Assembly (NCBI GenBank): GCA_009767595.1
Contig: VSDK01023569.1
Coordinates: forward strand, 203,941 to 267,940
Direction: 5' to 3'
Source: Symbiodinium kawagutii
Lineage: Eukaryota; Sar; Dinophyceae; Suessiales; Symbiodiniaceae
Length of the DNA stretch: 64,000 nt
Shown here one piece after another: positions 32,790 to 46,130 of the stretch (the first letter of the stretch is position 1; each line of letters opens with the position of its first letter). Under the pieces are notes generated by a model. That model ran no database searches, had not been told where the DNA came from, and saw only the letters and a list, made by a program, of their open reading frames with translations. Position numbers and translations under genes: made by a program.

Positions 32790-33131
32790 ATATGCGGGAA
32801 GTTCTCAAGCCATGGGGGACCTCAAAAATGGTTGGTCTTTATTTTGAAGATATGTACATATATATTTTTATATATATATATATACACATATATAGATATA
32901 AATTTAAATATCAATATCTAATGTTTATTTATATATTTACATGTCTTTTGAAAATGCATGTTTATGCCATTTCTTTATTTACTTACTTCATGTATGTATT
33001 CTATGCGTGTGTATTTCTTGTATTTATATGTTTCATTTATATACACACTTCTGTGCATATATCTATATATAAAAAATACACTTGTTGATATGGGATGATT
33101 TGGGAGTGCCGCTATATTGAGAAACCACCAC
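32790..33131. mobile_element. Family A MITE-like element split by A/T-rich DNA
   Basis: The left end (GTTCTCAAGCCATGGGGGAC followed by CTCAAAAATGG) and the right end (GGGATGATTTGGGAGTGCC, ending TTGAGAAACCACC) match the two halves of family A. Here ~240 bases of (TATA)n-type sequence lie between them. It looks like an element whose middle was replaced or invaded. Confidence 0.55.
32858..33075. repeat. A/T-rich simple sequence inside the family A element
   Basis: TATATATA and ATATATAGATATA runs with TTTATTTA. Confidence 0.8.
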
Positions 33132-36100
33132 GTGCCCCCAAAAGTAGATTGGACCTGGTTCCACTGCCTGTGCAAGGAAAGCGATGGAACAATCGATGAA
33201 CTGAGGGAGACCTTGCAGTACAGACCTGGGATGGAACAATCGATGGACACTTTTACTTAGGATGACAAGTGGCACAAAGTGGCACATGTCCATGGAGACA
33301 AGTGATGCGGTAGCCCAGCCGAAGATCTCAAAAGTACGGAACAGTCTGACTGATGGATGGCCCGTTTCAGACACGAGGCACGCATCATGAGATCCATGGA
33401 TTTTGTTACGGGCTCGTAGCACAAGGCGCTAAGGAACACCTGAAGCCTCCAGTGGGGGTTCCTGGGCGAACAGATCAGTGGTCCGGACCTCACACCATCG
33501 GTCAAATCCGTGGCGGATCAGATGGATCCAGCTGGTTAGACCATAGTCTTAGGCCTGGCATTGCAGCTTGACATGCCTGGTGCATCCCTGACCAAGTATG
33601 ACAAAATGTGCAAAAAATGGCCGATGATGGTCAAGCATGGCATGGATAAGATAGCCGGAGCATAGGAAATATGTCCGCTCACGCTTCGGACACTTCTTCA
33701 GTCGTGACGGTGTCATCATCCAAACATTTTGCGGATCTGAGATCAACAGCGGTGGATTTGATAACATCAGATGTACTCGAGATTTAGGATAGAATGACCA
33801 CTTCTTCAGCGGAAACTTAGCACCTTACATGGTGTTTGGGGGTGTCCAATCCATAGCTCGCCGAGTTTCGAGCATTCGCTTAGAGCGGGAAGCCACCATT
33901 GGGACATCGACCCTAGGATTCCATCAGCCCAGGTGCATTAGTTCCCTGTGGGCCACTCCCTCACCCCCTCGAGGTGGAACTTGGGAAGCAACTCAGCATC
34001 TTGATGTAGAGAAGGAAACGAACCTTCTGGAAATTCTGGAGTGAAAACCCATTCCACCGTTCAAGCGGCTCCTCTCAGGTTTGCTGATTAAAAAAGAAAA
34101 AAACATCCCGAGCCAACTTGGCTAAGATTTGTTTTGGTGGTACTGCAACCACTGCCAGGATTCTCTGACCTAACCGCATATTCCATTCACGGATCATACG
34201 TTGCACGTGTGAAACAGTATGAACAACTCGGAAGATGTGAACAACAACCAGGTGAGATACATGTTTCCTAGTTAGCATGCATTTTGTATGATATGGATTG
34301 ATATGGCATGTTTCCTCTTCAAAAGCATCCCGTACCCTGCTGAGGGAGCAGAGACATGCTTCAATCATGTGGCGCCTTTCAAGGCATTCCTAGATGCAAA
34401 GTGAAATGCCAAATTCCAATAAACAGAGGACCAAAATGACTGGTGTCACTCGCGTTGCGGCCTCTCGGGCGGGGTTTCCTTTTCAAAGCCAGGAGCTGCA
34501 ATCCAACCTTATCAAGCTGACCATGCTGGAAAGGAATCAAAATTAGGGTGGATTTAGATTGCCAAAAGGTACAGATGCTGCTGGAATGCCGGAAAGAACC
34601 GTGCGCAAAGTGATGACTTTGCGGTAATACTTGACGTGGCTTAAGCCCGAGCCAAGTTTTTGTCGCCAGCTTCTTTTGCATTGGCAAGTGCTGGGAGCTA
34701 AATTCGGCGACAATGCCACGGGCCCGCCAACTCTTTTTTTGCTTAACCGCCTGTTAAATTGTGCGGTTCTAAAACCCCAGTATGTGATAGCCGAGTAAAC
34801 CCGGCTGCGGTGTACAATGATTTTCATGATTGCTGTCCCTTTGCTTGCACGTGACAGCGGTGCCATTTTGCCTAGGAAACTTTTCACTGGCTTGTTCGCA
34901 AGTAAGATGCCCTCTTATTGCCGGCAGCTGGGGTGGTTCTTCCGGAATTGTTCGAAGTGAACCCAGGTTTGGAGCTTTAAACCCGTGTCAACCGGTGAAA
35001 TAAGAGATAATTATCTTTCATAAATATCATAGATACATACTTGATTTTTCTACATGTAAGTTGGATTCTCTATGCACACATGTTGTGAACCAAGTGGGAC
35101 ATATGAGCAGCGGCAAGCGCCTGTCACAGTGAGCTGCGGACGGGTCGCCGAAGGCGGTATCTTTGTTTCACTGGTTGCCGGAGTAAGATGGCATTGTTCG
35201 AGTCGAAGAAGTGGCCCAGAGTTGCCCACAATGGGAATCAAATGGTTCAGTACGTAGACAGAAGTTTTTTTTTTTGATTGATTAGATGTGGCTCGTTTGC
35301 ATCAGGGGAATATATGAGAATACATCAGCAGGACTAATTAAATTTGTTTCCCGCAGTGGCTCGCAGGGCCGAAGACATCATAATGGGATATAATGGGGCG
35401 GATCAAATTTCAGTTCCGTTTCGTATGGTCGGATCGAATTATCACCCCGTTTTGTATTAAAGAGCTCACAGGAGTGGTCCGTGGTCCGTTACAACAAAGA
35501 AAGGTCTATTGTAGGAGTCTAGGGGGCAAGGGTTGTACACGGCCCAAGAAGTAATGACGGCTCATTATGTAGACATGAGTGACGTAACGGGGGTTTAATC
35601 TTGAATGCAATGGGGAATCCAATGGCTAGGTGTTATGTATGCAGAAGGGGAATGCAATGTTTAGTTGTGAATGCATAAGGGAAATGCCAGGGTTCAGAAC
35701 AATGCAATGGTTGTGTTTGTATTTTCATTGGGCAAATATAATGGTTAATGATGGTTCAGGATAGTTGTTGTTAGATCCAGCTACGAATGAAATATGATGA
35801 AATCGTCAACACTGGATGAAAGTGTTCAAGCTGGAAAGAAAAATTGATCCAATCAAATACTTACTGTATTTTTATTCCACCCCTGCAGGTATGCATGTCA
35901 TGGCTTTAGAACATTCTGATTGCCAGAGGATTGGTCACCATCCAAGGCGTTCTTCATGATCATTAGGGAAGGTTGACCTTTCAAACTAATACTGGATAAC
36001 CAACCATGAAAGGGGAATAGAATGGTTTAAGGATAGACCCATGCTATATCCAGCTCTCAATAAATCACCAGTGTATGGGAATCATCACCAACTAAGGGAA

Positions 36101-36970
36101 ACTTGGGCTGGTTGATTAATGCGGATTTGCCGTAGCCATAGAGAGGGAGATCTGCAAGCCATCGCGGCAACCATTTTTGCCACGTTTCGATTTTGCGGGC
36201 CACGCTCATCGAGACACTTGTTTAAAACGTTTTCGAAACGTTTGAACTGTCCCGGCTTCATGCATTTGATCGACTTTCCACCCATTCCGTGAAAAGGGGA
36301 GGTTGCAGCTGTCAGTGTCACATCCTGGGGATGGGGATACCAAGTCATTTTTCCTTAATGCGGTCAAATGCTAGAGAAAGTGGCACCCACCTAGCCCAGG
36401 AGGTAACTATTGATCTCCCTTATGAAGCCAAATCACGAACAGTATTAGGCACTTTTCATTTCCACCCAAGTTGGATACATTTGCTCATTGCCTTTGCAGA
36501 AAATTGGTTAGGCCTTTGCAGAAAATTGGTTAGGACGGAGGGGATGCCGATCTTTCTTTCAAGGGGAGCGATTTGGAGCTAGACGGAGGGGTGCCGGCAG
36601 CTTGTTTGGCACACCCTTCTGGACCCATGCGAGTTCAGCATCGGTGAACCCCAGAATCGTTTCTTTTGCTGTTTGGTGGCTGGGCAATCCCAGTCCAGCT
36701 TGGATATGCACGGATCAAATCGCAGCGCTTTTAGTGACCAAATGGAAAAACCAACTGCATCCAATTGATTTCAAGTTTTCTCCTTCTCAGGGCATTCATG
36801 TTCATAACATTTGCCCCCCTAACATGTGAATTTTTACGTATTAATATCTTTGGGGGATGGTTGTGAGCATGGTCAATCCCAATGATTCACAATGATTATA
36901 ATGGTTGATCATGGTTGATCATGGTTACAACACCTTCTATATAAACATTCTGTATATACCTTCTATAGGA
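33132..36970. other. No confirmed gene; unassigned ORFs
   Basis: On the minus strand, 36085-36300 reads MKPGQFKRFENVLNKCLDER, and 34543-34887 also has protein-like character. On + 36620-36790 one frame reads VWWLGNPSPAWICTD. None shows a matched splice pair or a known motif, and the strands conflict. The rest (35260-36080) is A/T-rich with nothing seen. Confidence 0.3.
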
Positions 36971-37056
36971 ATCAATCCCAATATATTCACAATGATTATA
37001 CATCATGGTTAATCATTTCTGACCATCATCCTGTATTGAATCATCCATCATTACAG

Positions 37057-37170
37057 GTCATGGAGCCACCAGGGTTGGCTCATGGGCCAGGACTTTGCCA
37101 GCGGATGGCAGAGGCGGCCGTGGAATTCATCCGCCCACGCGGTGGGTTGGTTGGAGGAGTTGAGAATTTT
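37057..37170 (+). CDS. Candidate exon, unrecognised
   Basis: After the acceptor CATTACAG the frame reads VMEPPGLAHGPGLCQRMAEA and AVEFIRPRGGLVGGVE. The base composition is clearly richer than the flanking A/T DNA. The 3' boundary is not determined. It is followed by ~700 bases of A/T-rich intron-like DNA. Confidence 0.35.
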
Positions 37171-37920
37171 TGCCGCTGGGAAATGGCAACTTCATTCAAT
37201 GGGGGATATGGATATTTAATAGTATATGATATAGTATTTAATAGTATTGTAATAGTATATATAATATAGTATTTAATAGTATTGACTATAATATAGTGAG
37301 ATTATCTTTAAAATAGCATTTAATAGTCAACTTACTTTGTTTGGCAGGCATAAATGGGGAAAACCAGGAACATTCATTAGCCAACATATGGTTTGATATG
37401 GTAAATGGTTGCTGGTATATGGTCACATTTCTTAAGATGGTTCATAAGCACTCGTATGATTAAACAAGAATGCTGCTAGTAGTTTACTGGTTGTTAAAAA
37501 AATTGATTGCAAAGCTGATCTGTTGTTGGCTGGGAGCCATCTATGACCATTGTTCTGAGAGATTGTGAATCAACAATAGATTTGCTTTGTGCCCGATGGC
37601 TATAGATGGTAGGAGTATATTGGCTGAATGACAGGGGGATACTGTAATAACCAACGGGTAAGTATACAGGATATGATATAGCATCAATCTAGCTCAAAAA
37701 CTGAGCAAAAGATGACGATTGTTCAGCATTGTTACGCCGTTGCTGCCGATGTTTTTTCGAAGTTGGCTTTGCCCTGCGGCCGTTTGTGGGCATCATGTGG
37801 CTAGGTATGCGAGTTCAGAACCACAACATCCGGTTATGTCATATGCCATTCTATATCATCTATGTTGGTAGCATTTGGTAGCTGTGAGTAGTACCTTGTT
37901 ATGCATCGTCGAATCCCACT

Positions 37921-38145
37921 ATTACACTGTTCCACTGTGGAAGGTACTGTGGTCGCAATCCTCGATTGCGGGATCCTAAGGCGGGATCAGGAGATGGGTT
38001 TCACATGCCAAGGGGTGCTACAAGAAATGAACATGGTGACGCACCACAGCAAGTGGGGTTTGATCATGTTTGTTCAGTTGGTTTACCAGGATGGCATGCC
38101 TGCTGTCAAGCTGGGGGTGATCATTGCAGCCTCGGGCGACGCATG
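37921..38145 (+). CDS. Candidate exon, unrecognised
   Basis: The frame contains MGFTCQGVLQEMNMVTHHSK and WGLIMFVQLVYQDGMPAVKL, ending near AASGDA where a GC donor is possible. Codon use looks genuine. The hydrophobic segment could be a buried core or a membrane helix. Two other + frames are also open for part of it. Confidence 0.38.
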
Positions 38146-38649
38146 TTGTTGATAGCAGAGCTTGTGTGTGAGCGACTCTCGAGGGTGATTCTGATGTTTG
38201 TGAGGGATTTGAGCATTCAAGTCCATAGTGATGAGTGTATCTCAAATGGTTGGTTTCGGCACTTAATGTAGATCCATGTTCATGATTAGTTCATCAACCT
38301 CCACCGTTCGAAGTGCTTGTGACTGACCACAAAAATGGGGTGTTTACTGGTGTTCGCCAAGTGCTGGATACAAACTCTTTCAATGACCAGTGGCCGACTA
38401 CCCGGGGATCTCCCATCGTCGGGGATCACAACTATTCATAGTTCAAGTCAGGAATTTAGACCATCAGTTACGGATAACATATAAGAACAGGTGATCCACT
38501 TCAACCATGAGTCAGTCGCATCAGTGACGCTTGATCAAGCGCTTGCGCAGACCATCAGTTAAAAAGCTGACAAGTTCAGTCACATCGGTGATCATCAGTG
38601 CATAAGCCCCAGCAACCACCAGCAACCACCAGCCCAGCATCAGCCGCGG

Positions 38650-38822
38650 GGGGATCGCCATGCAGGTGCTGCCTTTGTTGGTCCGCCAGGGGGTGCCACA
38701 GGACCTCCGTTGCGAGGCGCACGCCCTGACAGCACGCATGTGGCGCGTAGGACCTACGGAGATGACGTACGCCATGGTGGCTGATGGCGTGGGAGGGCTA
38801 GGGGCGTTTATCAAATGTGGCC
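38650..38822 (+). CDS. Candidate exon, unrecognised
   Basis: After CAGCATCAG the frame reads RGGIAMQVLPLLVRQGVPQD and MTYAMVADGVGGLGAFI, ending near a GT (CAGGGTAAA). The segment is GC-rich within A/T-rich surroundings. It may belong to the same gene as 37921. Confidence 0.38.
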
Positions 38823-40807
38823 AGGGTAAATGGTTGGTTAATGATGGGTTCATGATGGGTGAATGATGAGTTAGTGATGGGTTAATGGTTGGTTAATGAT
38901 GAGTTCATGATGGGTTAATGTTGTTGTGGAGTTGTCATTTCATTGATGCTTCATTGTGGCGACATTTGATGGTTTATGACAGTGTTTCTCAGAAGGTTGA
39001 GAGTGGTATTGGTTAGTAGCAATGATACAGTAGTCATCAACAGATCATATATTAATAGGAACGTTTTTTTCTACTATTAGTTGCTGTTACTAATCATAGT
39101 GGGTACCCATGATACAGTGGTATTGATTAATAGCAAAGATAGGTATTACGGAGACAACAGCATTGATGGTTGCTGGAAATGGTGGGAGATCCAGCTGTTG
39201 ACAATGGTCGTGGCTATTCGTAGGGCTTAAGCACCAATGATTTGTAGTGGTCAATGATGGTTAATGGTGGTCAAACCACTGGTTTGGGTTAATGATGGTT
39301 AATGATGGTTAATGATGGTTAATGAGCACCAATGGTTAATGGTTGATTGGTCATGCGGTCTCTTGGTTGATGATGGCCAATGGTGGTTGATGTTTAATCC
39401 CAGCTAATAACGTTATGATGATGCTTGCTGATGTTTCCTATAATGACGCTTGAATGATGGGTAGTGATTTCCAGTGAGTAGCGAAGATCGTTAAACTAAC
39501 GTTCAACAGTAATGGTGATTGAGAATACCACGAACCATCATTCAGTAATCATGTATAATAATGGCAAACAGACGAATGATACTGGTCACTGTAACTAGTG
39601 GTTGGCTGCTTGTTGTTTGGAAATGGGAAGTGATAAAGGCGTTTTCTGTAAAAAAGAATGATTTAAACTGGCTAATTGATGGTAGCATTTATGTGTCAAT
39701 AATGCTTTTTGTTTGCAAGTGGCAGCGCCAATGATTCATGGGAAAACTTGCGGTCAATACTGGTCAGCTGTTGCTGTTTCAAAGATAGTTTCTCTTCGAA
39801 ACCCTTTATATAGTCCTTCAATTTCAGTTATTCTTTGGCTTTTTTAGACCTAAAAAATTCTAAAGTTTTGCTGCGCAGGAAAATTTCGTTTTTTATTTGT
39901 TTTCCTAGATTTGATGGAACTCCATGCCAGCCTGCAGCACATATTTCCGGTCATGCTTTGGCATGGTTGGACTATCCATGGGAATATGCTTGCAAATGAC
40001 ATGATGGTATCAGTCCCTGGCAGAGCTGCAGCACTGTTCCTGCATCGAAAAAAATGAGCCGGGAGGCGGAACATTTTTTGATTTTTTCAGTTTTGGTTAG
40101 ATTTTTTAGTTTTTGTTGGTTATTTTTAGTTTTTGATAGATTTTTTTAGTATTTGTTTGTAGTTTTTAGTTTTGTTAGGGTGTGTTAGGTGTGCTTCGGA
40201 ATAGTTAGGCGAATTTAGTTGGGGATAGACATATTGCAGTGCCACCAGAGTATGCTAGTGCATATTGAATGTGACCAGAGTAAAGCTAAGATGTTCTGTT
40301 TGATTAAAGACATGGCATTGCTACAGGTCTGCCGGGGACTGTGTTGGCATCATTTCATGGGGTCTTTGTCATCTAATTGATGCTCCAAAGATAGCTCATT
40401 CATGCCACTTCAGGATCAAACAACTTTGGATTTCTTTAGGTTTTCTTTGGTGTGTTTAGTTTTTTTTAGTTTTGTTTAGATTTCCTGAATTTTCGTTAGT
40501 TTTCTTTAGTGGCATACAAGATGAAGGATTTTGTGAAGAATACCTGAAATATAGTACTATACAAAGGGGTGGCATGAGTTTCACGGACTTGACGGTCAAA
40601 ATTGTCAATAGAAGATTCAGGCTGTGAACAATTTGGAGAGATTTGGTAGTTAATCAATAGCTTCTTGAACCATAAAACTAGTAACCAGTGATCGTTTGTT
40701 AAGATGGACTTGCCAAATTTTGCCAGCGCGCAATGATGCACACGCAGACATATACATCGTCTATATTTCATGTTTTATTTGTATACTGCGTTTGAAGGCT
40801 GGTTCAT
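38823..40807. other. No gene seen; GGTTAATGATGG-type simple sequence
   Basis: Degenerate repeats of TTAATGATGG dominate about 38825-39370. TTTTTTAGTTTTTG words dominate 40075-40180. Confidence 0.45.
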
Positions 40808-41310
40808 ATGAAGATTCATACACCTTTGATCGCTGGCAAACATGTTGAAACTTCATTTGCTCCAGCGGCAAGAGAAGCAACCACCCAGGTGCGGACAGAG
40901 ACTGCACCAGAACATCAGCGGCGGCGATTCCAAAAGATCTCAACCATCGTGCCTCCTTTGAACGTCTCAAAGTCCATCTATGATTCTGGTCTTGGCGATT
41001 GTTTTGGATTTTTTGACCATTCACAACCAGTACTGATCAGTAATAGCCAGTTTTAAACTTTGACCAGCAATGACTGTTCGAAAGTTGTAACAGCTCACGA
41101 GAAGAGCTTGAAAACTACCAGCGCCAAGGAACCACGCCATGGGATTGCTGACCTACCGTGGGCGGGAACGGCTTCCCCCAGGCTATCGTGGGCGGGAGTC
41201 GCCCCACACCACGTCGCAGGTGTGGTCTCATTGTTTGGGCCTGCCAACGCCCAGCTCAGGCCCGCCAACTTGGTGGTGGCTACACTTGGCTACACAGCGG
41301 GGTAATGATG
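40808..41310 (+). CDS. Weak exon candidates
   Basis: 40820-40890 reads KHVETSFAPAAREATTQ and ends at a GT. 41102-41225 reads KTTSAKEPRHGIADLPWAG. The second contains two copies of a ~31-base GC-rich unit (CCGTGGGCGGGAACGGC and TCGTGGGCGGGAGTCGC). The frames are not secured. Confidence 0.22.
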
Positions 41311-41382
41311 ACTTAGTAGGTGTATGGTCATCATCAATGATTAGGGTTAGTGGCCATTACTGACCATTAACCATGAACTACT

Positions 41383-41459
41383 TGGTGGTTTCAAACATTT
41401 TTATTTTCCCCAGTAATTGTTCACAAATCGTTGGTTGACCAATTTTTTTAATAGGTGAA
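41383..41459. mobile_element. MITE-like element, family C, partial
   Basis: TTGGTGGTTTCAAACATTTT and CCAGTAATTGTTCACAAATC match family C. The right end is decayed. Confidence 0.5.
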
Positions 41460-41734
41460 GAATACTGAATGACGATGATTCGCAATCATTGCTAGTGGCC
41501 ATTACTTTTGGTTACTCTATGGTCAAATGGTTACGGTATGGTCAAGAAATGTCAAGACTGATTGAGAACGGTTGCTATCGGTCACTAATGATGATTAATG
41601 ACGGTGGAAGATGCTTGGAATAAGATCAATGGGATGATACCAAACCCTGGACGCACTCTGGCACCATTCCTGGTGTCATTGGTTGCGTCTGGCTGAACCA
41701 GAGGAAGCCCCACATGACATTGTGTTCGCTGCAG

Positions 41735-41812
41735 ACTTGCTTGCGACTCTGAAGCATTCGCAGAGTTTACCCAAGTCATTGCATCAACCAATCCAGGAGT
41801 TCCCGTGCGATC
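41735..41812 (+). CDS. Penultimate exon of an unrecognised gene
   Basis: After GCTGCAG the frame reads DLLATLKHSQSLPKSLHQPI and QEFPCDR. It ends at a consensus donor (GTAAGT, 41813) in phase 1, which joins precisely to the exon at 41878. The frame is open further 5' (to about 41650), so the exon may be longer. No domain recognised. Confidence 0.55.
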
Positions 41813-41877
41813 GTAAGTGCAGGCACAGGAAGAGATGTGAAAATATTGACGTACGGACTTCTTTTTTGTTTTTGCAG

Positions 41878-41957
41878 GTATTGAGGAGCCAGATAGACCC
41901 ATGGCGCTTAGATTGATTTGTCTATGTAGTTATAGTTGTTGTCTATCCATCAATTAA
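41878..41957 (+). CDS. Terminal exon of an unrecognised gene
   Basis: The acceptor TTTTTGCAG is followed by two bases that complete the Arg codon of the previous exon. The frame then reads IEEPDRPMALRLICLC and stops at TAA (41955-41957). The intron is only 65 bases. This fixes the 3' end of a + strand gene whose upstream exons may include 37057-38822. Confidence 0.55.
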
Positions 41958-42979
41958 AGCACAAACTTTCAGCAACTTTCAACTTATACTTACCTTTGTG
42001 CGTGTGCGTGCTTCCGATGTCACAGACTCCAACATGCAGCTTGTCATGAATGTTGCTGGTACTTGATAGCAAGCTGCTTCCTGGCAGTAGCTGTTTCAGA
42101 TCTGAACGCGCAGCTCATCCCTGAGAGAATCCCAACACGTTTCTGCAACCAGCAATGCCGCGAATGATTGAGCGTAGTCACACATATGACCGATGTATAC
42201 CAATGTACCTTTCCAGCATAGATTGAAGCAATGGTGAATCTTTTTTCGAATAAAAATCGAACAAATCGAAAAAATGGTGAATGGTTGTTTGTTTGCCTGA
42301 AGATCCAATCTAAGAATTTCGGGTGCCATGGCCATGTCTACTGCGCTGCCGCTGCGCTGCCCGATTTCGCGCGGTCCCATCATCGCTTCGCGCCCTGTCC
42401 GGCTCGGCCTGGAGCGTGAGCATGGCAGGCTGGGTGTGGTGAACCATGGGCCCGGCATGGCACACGAAGACAACGTGGCGACCTTCACCGGGGAGTGGTG
42501 AAGACTCCCATTGCAATGGCGCTAGCAGTTGCTATTGTCGAATACTGGTACTGTAATGCGGATGCTGGTTGAAGCTGGTACGCCGAAAAATCATTAGTGG
42601 TTAAGAATGTTGGGTCATAATGGTGGCGTATGATGGTTAGTGATGGTCAAGAACAATTCTTTGCCATCATGAAGCTGAAGCATTGTTGGTTATTGCAAGG
42701 ACTTGTTCATCATGAGGCGTTATTGGCCAGTCGCTTCAATGGCAGCTTTGGCAGTCACTGATGGCAATGACAAAGGAAAACCACACTACTGAGATTTACT
42801 ATAGCCAGTACCAGACCAGCACATGAATCATGAAGAATGAAAGATCCAGCTGATCATTTGCCCAGATTTGAAGTGACAAGAACAGATGGTATGTGGGCGG
42901 CGCTACTCGGGTCATGTGCAAGTACCCGATTGTCCTTGAAAGGGAACAACAAGACCCATGCAGAGAATTCGGTCTCAAT
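41958..42979. other. Intergenic; no gene supported
   Basis: Minus-strand ORFs at 42096-42516 are GC-rich and repetitive. No motif. Confidence 0.35.
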
Positions 42980-45545
42980 ACAGTTCATCCAACCTCAACC
43001 AACATCAACCAAAATTAATCATCATCAACCAACGTCAACCAACCTCAACAATCATCAACCAACCTCAACCGGCCTCAACCAACATCTACCAACCTCAACC
43101 GGCCTCAACCAACCTCAACCGGCCTCAACCAACATCAACCAACGTCAACCAACCTCAACCAACATCAACCAACCTCAACCGGCCTCAACCAACATCTACC
43201 AACATCAACCAACCTCAGCCAACATCAAGCAACATCAACCAACATCTACCAACCTCAACCGGCCTCAACCAACCTCAACCGGCCTCAACCAACATCAACC
43301 AACCTCAACCAACCTCAACCGGCCTCAACCAACCTCAACCGGCCTCAACCAACCTCAACCGGCCTCAACCAACATCAACCAACCTCAACCAACATCAACC
43401 AACNNNNNNNNNNNNNNNNNNNNNNNNNNNNNNNNNNNNNNNNNNNNNNNNNNNNNNNNNNNNNNNNNNNNNNNNNNNNNNNNNNNNNNNNNNNNNNNNN
43501 NNNNNNNNNNNNNNNNNNNNNNNNNNNNNNNNNNNNNNNNNNNNNNNNNNNNNNNNNNNNNNNNNNNNNNNNNNNNNNNNNNNNNNNNNNNNNNNNNNNN
43601 NNNNNNNNNNNNATCAACCAACATCTACCAACCTCAACCGGCCTCAACCAACATCCACCAACCTCAACCAACCTCAACCAACATCATGCCAACATCAACC
43701 AACCTCAACCAGCATCATGCCAACATCAAGCAACATCAACCAACCTCAGCCAACATCAACCAACATCATGCCAACATCAACCAACCTCAACCAGCATCAT
43801 GCCAACATCAAGCAACATCAACCAACCTCAGCCAACATCAACCAACATCATGCCAACATCAACCAAGATCAACCAACATCTACCAACCTCAACCGGCCTC
43901 AACCAACATCCACCAACCTCAACCAACCTCAACCAACATCATGCCAACATCATGCAACATCAACCAACATCAACCAACATCAACCAACCTCAGCCAACAT
44001 CAACCAACATCAACCAACCTCAGCCAACATCAACCAACATCAACCAACATCATGCCAACATCAAGCAACCTCAGCCAACATCAACCAACATCAACCAACC
44101 TCAGCCAACATCAAGCAACATCAACCAACATCTACCAACCTCAACCGGCCTCAACCAACATCCACCAACCTCAACCAACCTCAACCAACATCATGCCAAC
44201 ATCAACCAACCTCAACCAACATCAATTAACCTCAGCCAACATCAAGCAACATCAACCAACATCTACCAACCTCAACCGGCCTCAACCAACATCCACCAAC
44301 CTCAACCAACCTCAACCAACATCATGCCAACATCAAGCAACATCAACCAACCTCAGCCAACATCAACCAACATCATGCCAACATCAACCAAGATCAACCA
44401 ACATCTACCAACCTCAACCGGCCTCAACCAACATCCACCAACCTCAACCAACCTCAACCAACATCATGCCAACATCAAGCAACATCAACCAACCTCAGCC
44501 AACATCAACCAACATCATGCCAACATCAACCAAGATCAACCAACATCTACCAACCTCAACCGGCCTCAACCAACATCCACCAACCTCAACCAACCTCAAC
44601 CAACATCATGCCAACATCAAGCAACATCAACCAACCTCAGCCAACATCAACCAACATCATGCCAACATCAACCAAGATCAACCAACATCTACCAACCTCA
44701 ACCGGCCTCAACCAACATCCACCAACCTCAACCAACCTCAACCAACATCATGCCAACATCATGCAACATCAACCAACATCAACCAACATCAACCAACCTC
44801 AGCCAACATCAACCAACATCATGCCAACATCAACCAAGATCAACCAACATCTACCAACCTCAACCGGCCTCAACCAACATCCACCAACCTCAACCAACCT
44901 CAACCAACATCATGCCAACATCAAGCAACATCAACCAACCTCAGCCAACATCAACCAACATCATGCCAACATCAACCAAGATCAACCAACATCTACCAAC
45001 CTCAACCGGCCTCAACCAACATCCACCAACCTCAACCAACCTCAACCAACATCATGCCAACATCAAGCAACATCAACCAACCTCAGCCAACATCAACCAA
45101 CATCATGCCAACATCAACCAAGATCAACCAACATCTACCAACCTCAACCGGCCTCAACCAACATCATGCCAACATCAACCAACCTCAACCAGCATCATGC
45201 CAACATCAAGCAACATCAACCAACCTCAGCCAACATCAACCAACATCATGCCAACATCAACCAAGATCAACCAACATCTACCAACCTCAACCGGCCTCAA
45301 CCAACATCCACCAACCTCAACCAACCTCAACCAACATCATGCCAACATCAAGCAACATCAACCAACCTCAGCCAACATCAACCAACATCATGCCAACATC
45401 AACCAAGATCAACCAACATCTACCAACCTCAACCGGCCTCAACCAACATCCACCAACCTCAACCAACCTCAACCAACATCATGCCAACATCAAGCAACAT
45501 CAACCAACATCATGCCAACATCAACCAAGATCATGCAACCAATGA
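42980..45545. repeat. CAACCAACMTC minisatellite with a 142-bp higher-order repeat
   Basis: The basic unit is 10 bases (ATCAACCAAC, CTCAACCAAC, CTCAACCGGC). From about 43700 a composite block recurs every 142 bases, marked by ATCATGCCAACATCAAGCAA at 44321, 44463, 44605 and 44747. Since 142 is not a multiple of three, successive blocks rotate through the frames. ORFs of 902, 651, 423 and 390 codons in different forward frames are artefacts of a stop-free unit. Confidence 0.95.
43404..43612. other. Assembly gap (209 N)
   Basis: A run of N inside the minisatellite. The true array length is therefore unknown. Confidence 0.99.
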
Positions 45546-45726
45546 TGCCAACCAAGCCAAGACAAGCCAAGTCAAGCAGTCCAAGGCCACCGCAGCACTG
45601 GAGAAGCTCTGCTGCCCTCGTCGGCGCGGTTGCAGTGAGCTGCGCACGGCAAGGTCTGGTCTCACGGATGTGGCCACGAGTTTGCAGCGGTTCTCCACGG
45701 CTGGATGCGCAGCCGGGGTTAGGGGA

Positions 45727-45796
45727 ACCATGGTTTCAAATTCTACAGGGGTAGCTAATAGCTCTAGAAACCATGCTTAGTTCCCAGCTACGAGCC
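45727..45796. repeat. Imperfect palindrome, possible MITE remnant
   Basis: GGGGAACCATGGTTTC at the left and GAAACCATGCTTAGTTCCC at the right are inverted over ~16 bases, with TAGCTAATAGCT at the centre. Confidence 0.55.
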
Positions 45797-46130
45797 GTCA
45801 ACCTGCACATCCAAGTCGGAAACCATCGATATTACGATATGGAAAATCGTAGGTGAAACACGCGGGTGGAGGGTGAACTTTGCAAGATTCACTGTTTTGG
45901 GTTTTGTGGGGCGGTGATTCCCTGCCAGTTTTGGTTCAGGTTTTGGTGTGGATCCGGGGGAGTCAAATACATGGTTGCTAAAGTAATCAGTCATGGTTTG
46001 ATTTGGTTTACTAAGAAGTGGGGCTCTCATTCTTGTGATTTGCCTGTTTGACATGCTGAATGACGGTGTATAATGACAAATTAGGGTGGACGTGTGTGGG
46101 TTAAGGATGCTTAAGGGAGTAACAGGGTGG

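Noticed and set aside
42837..45545. 902-codon forward ORF
   Set aside because: It translates a stop-free minisatellite and an N gap. All three forward frames are open and the 142-bp higher-order period shifts frame.
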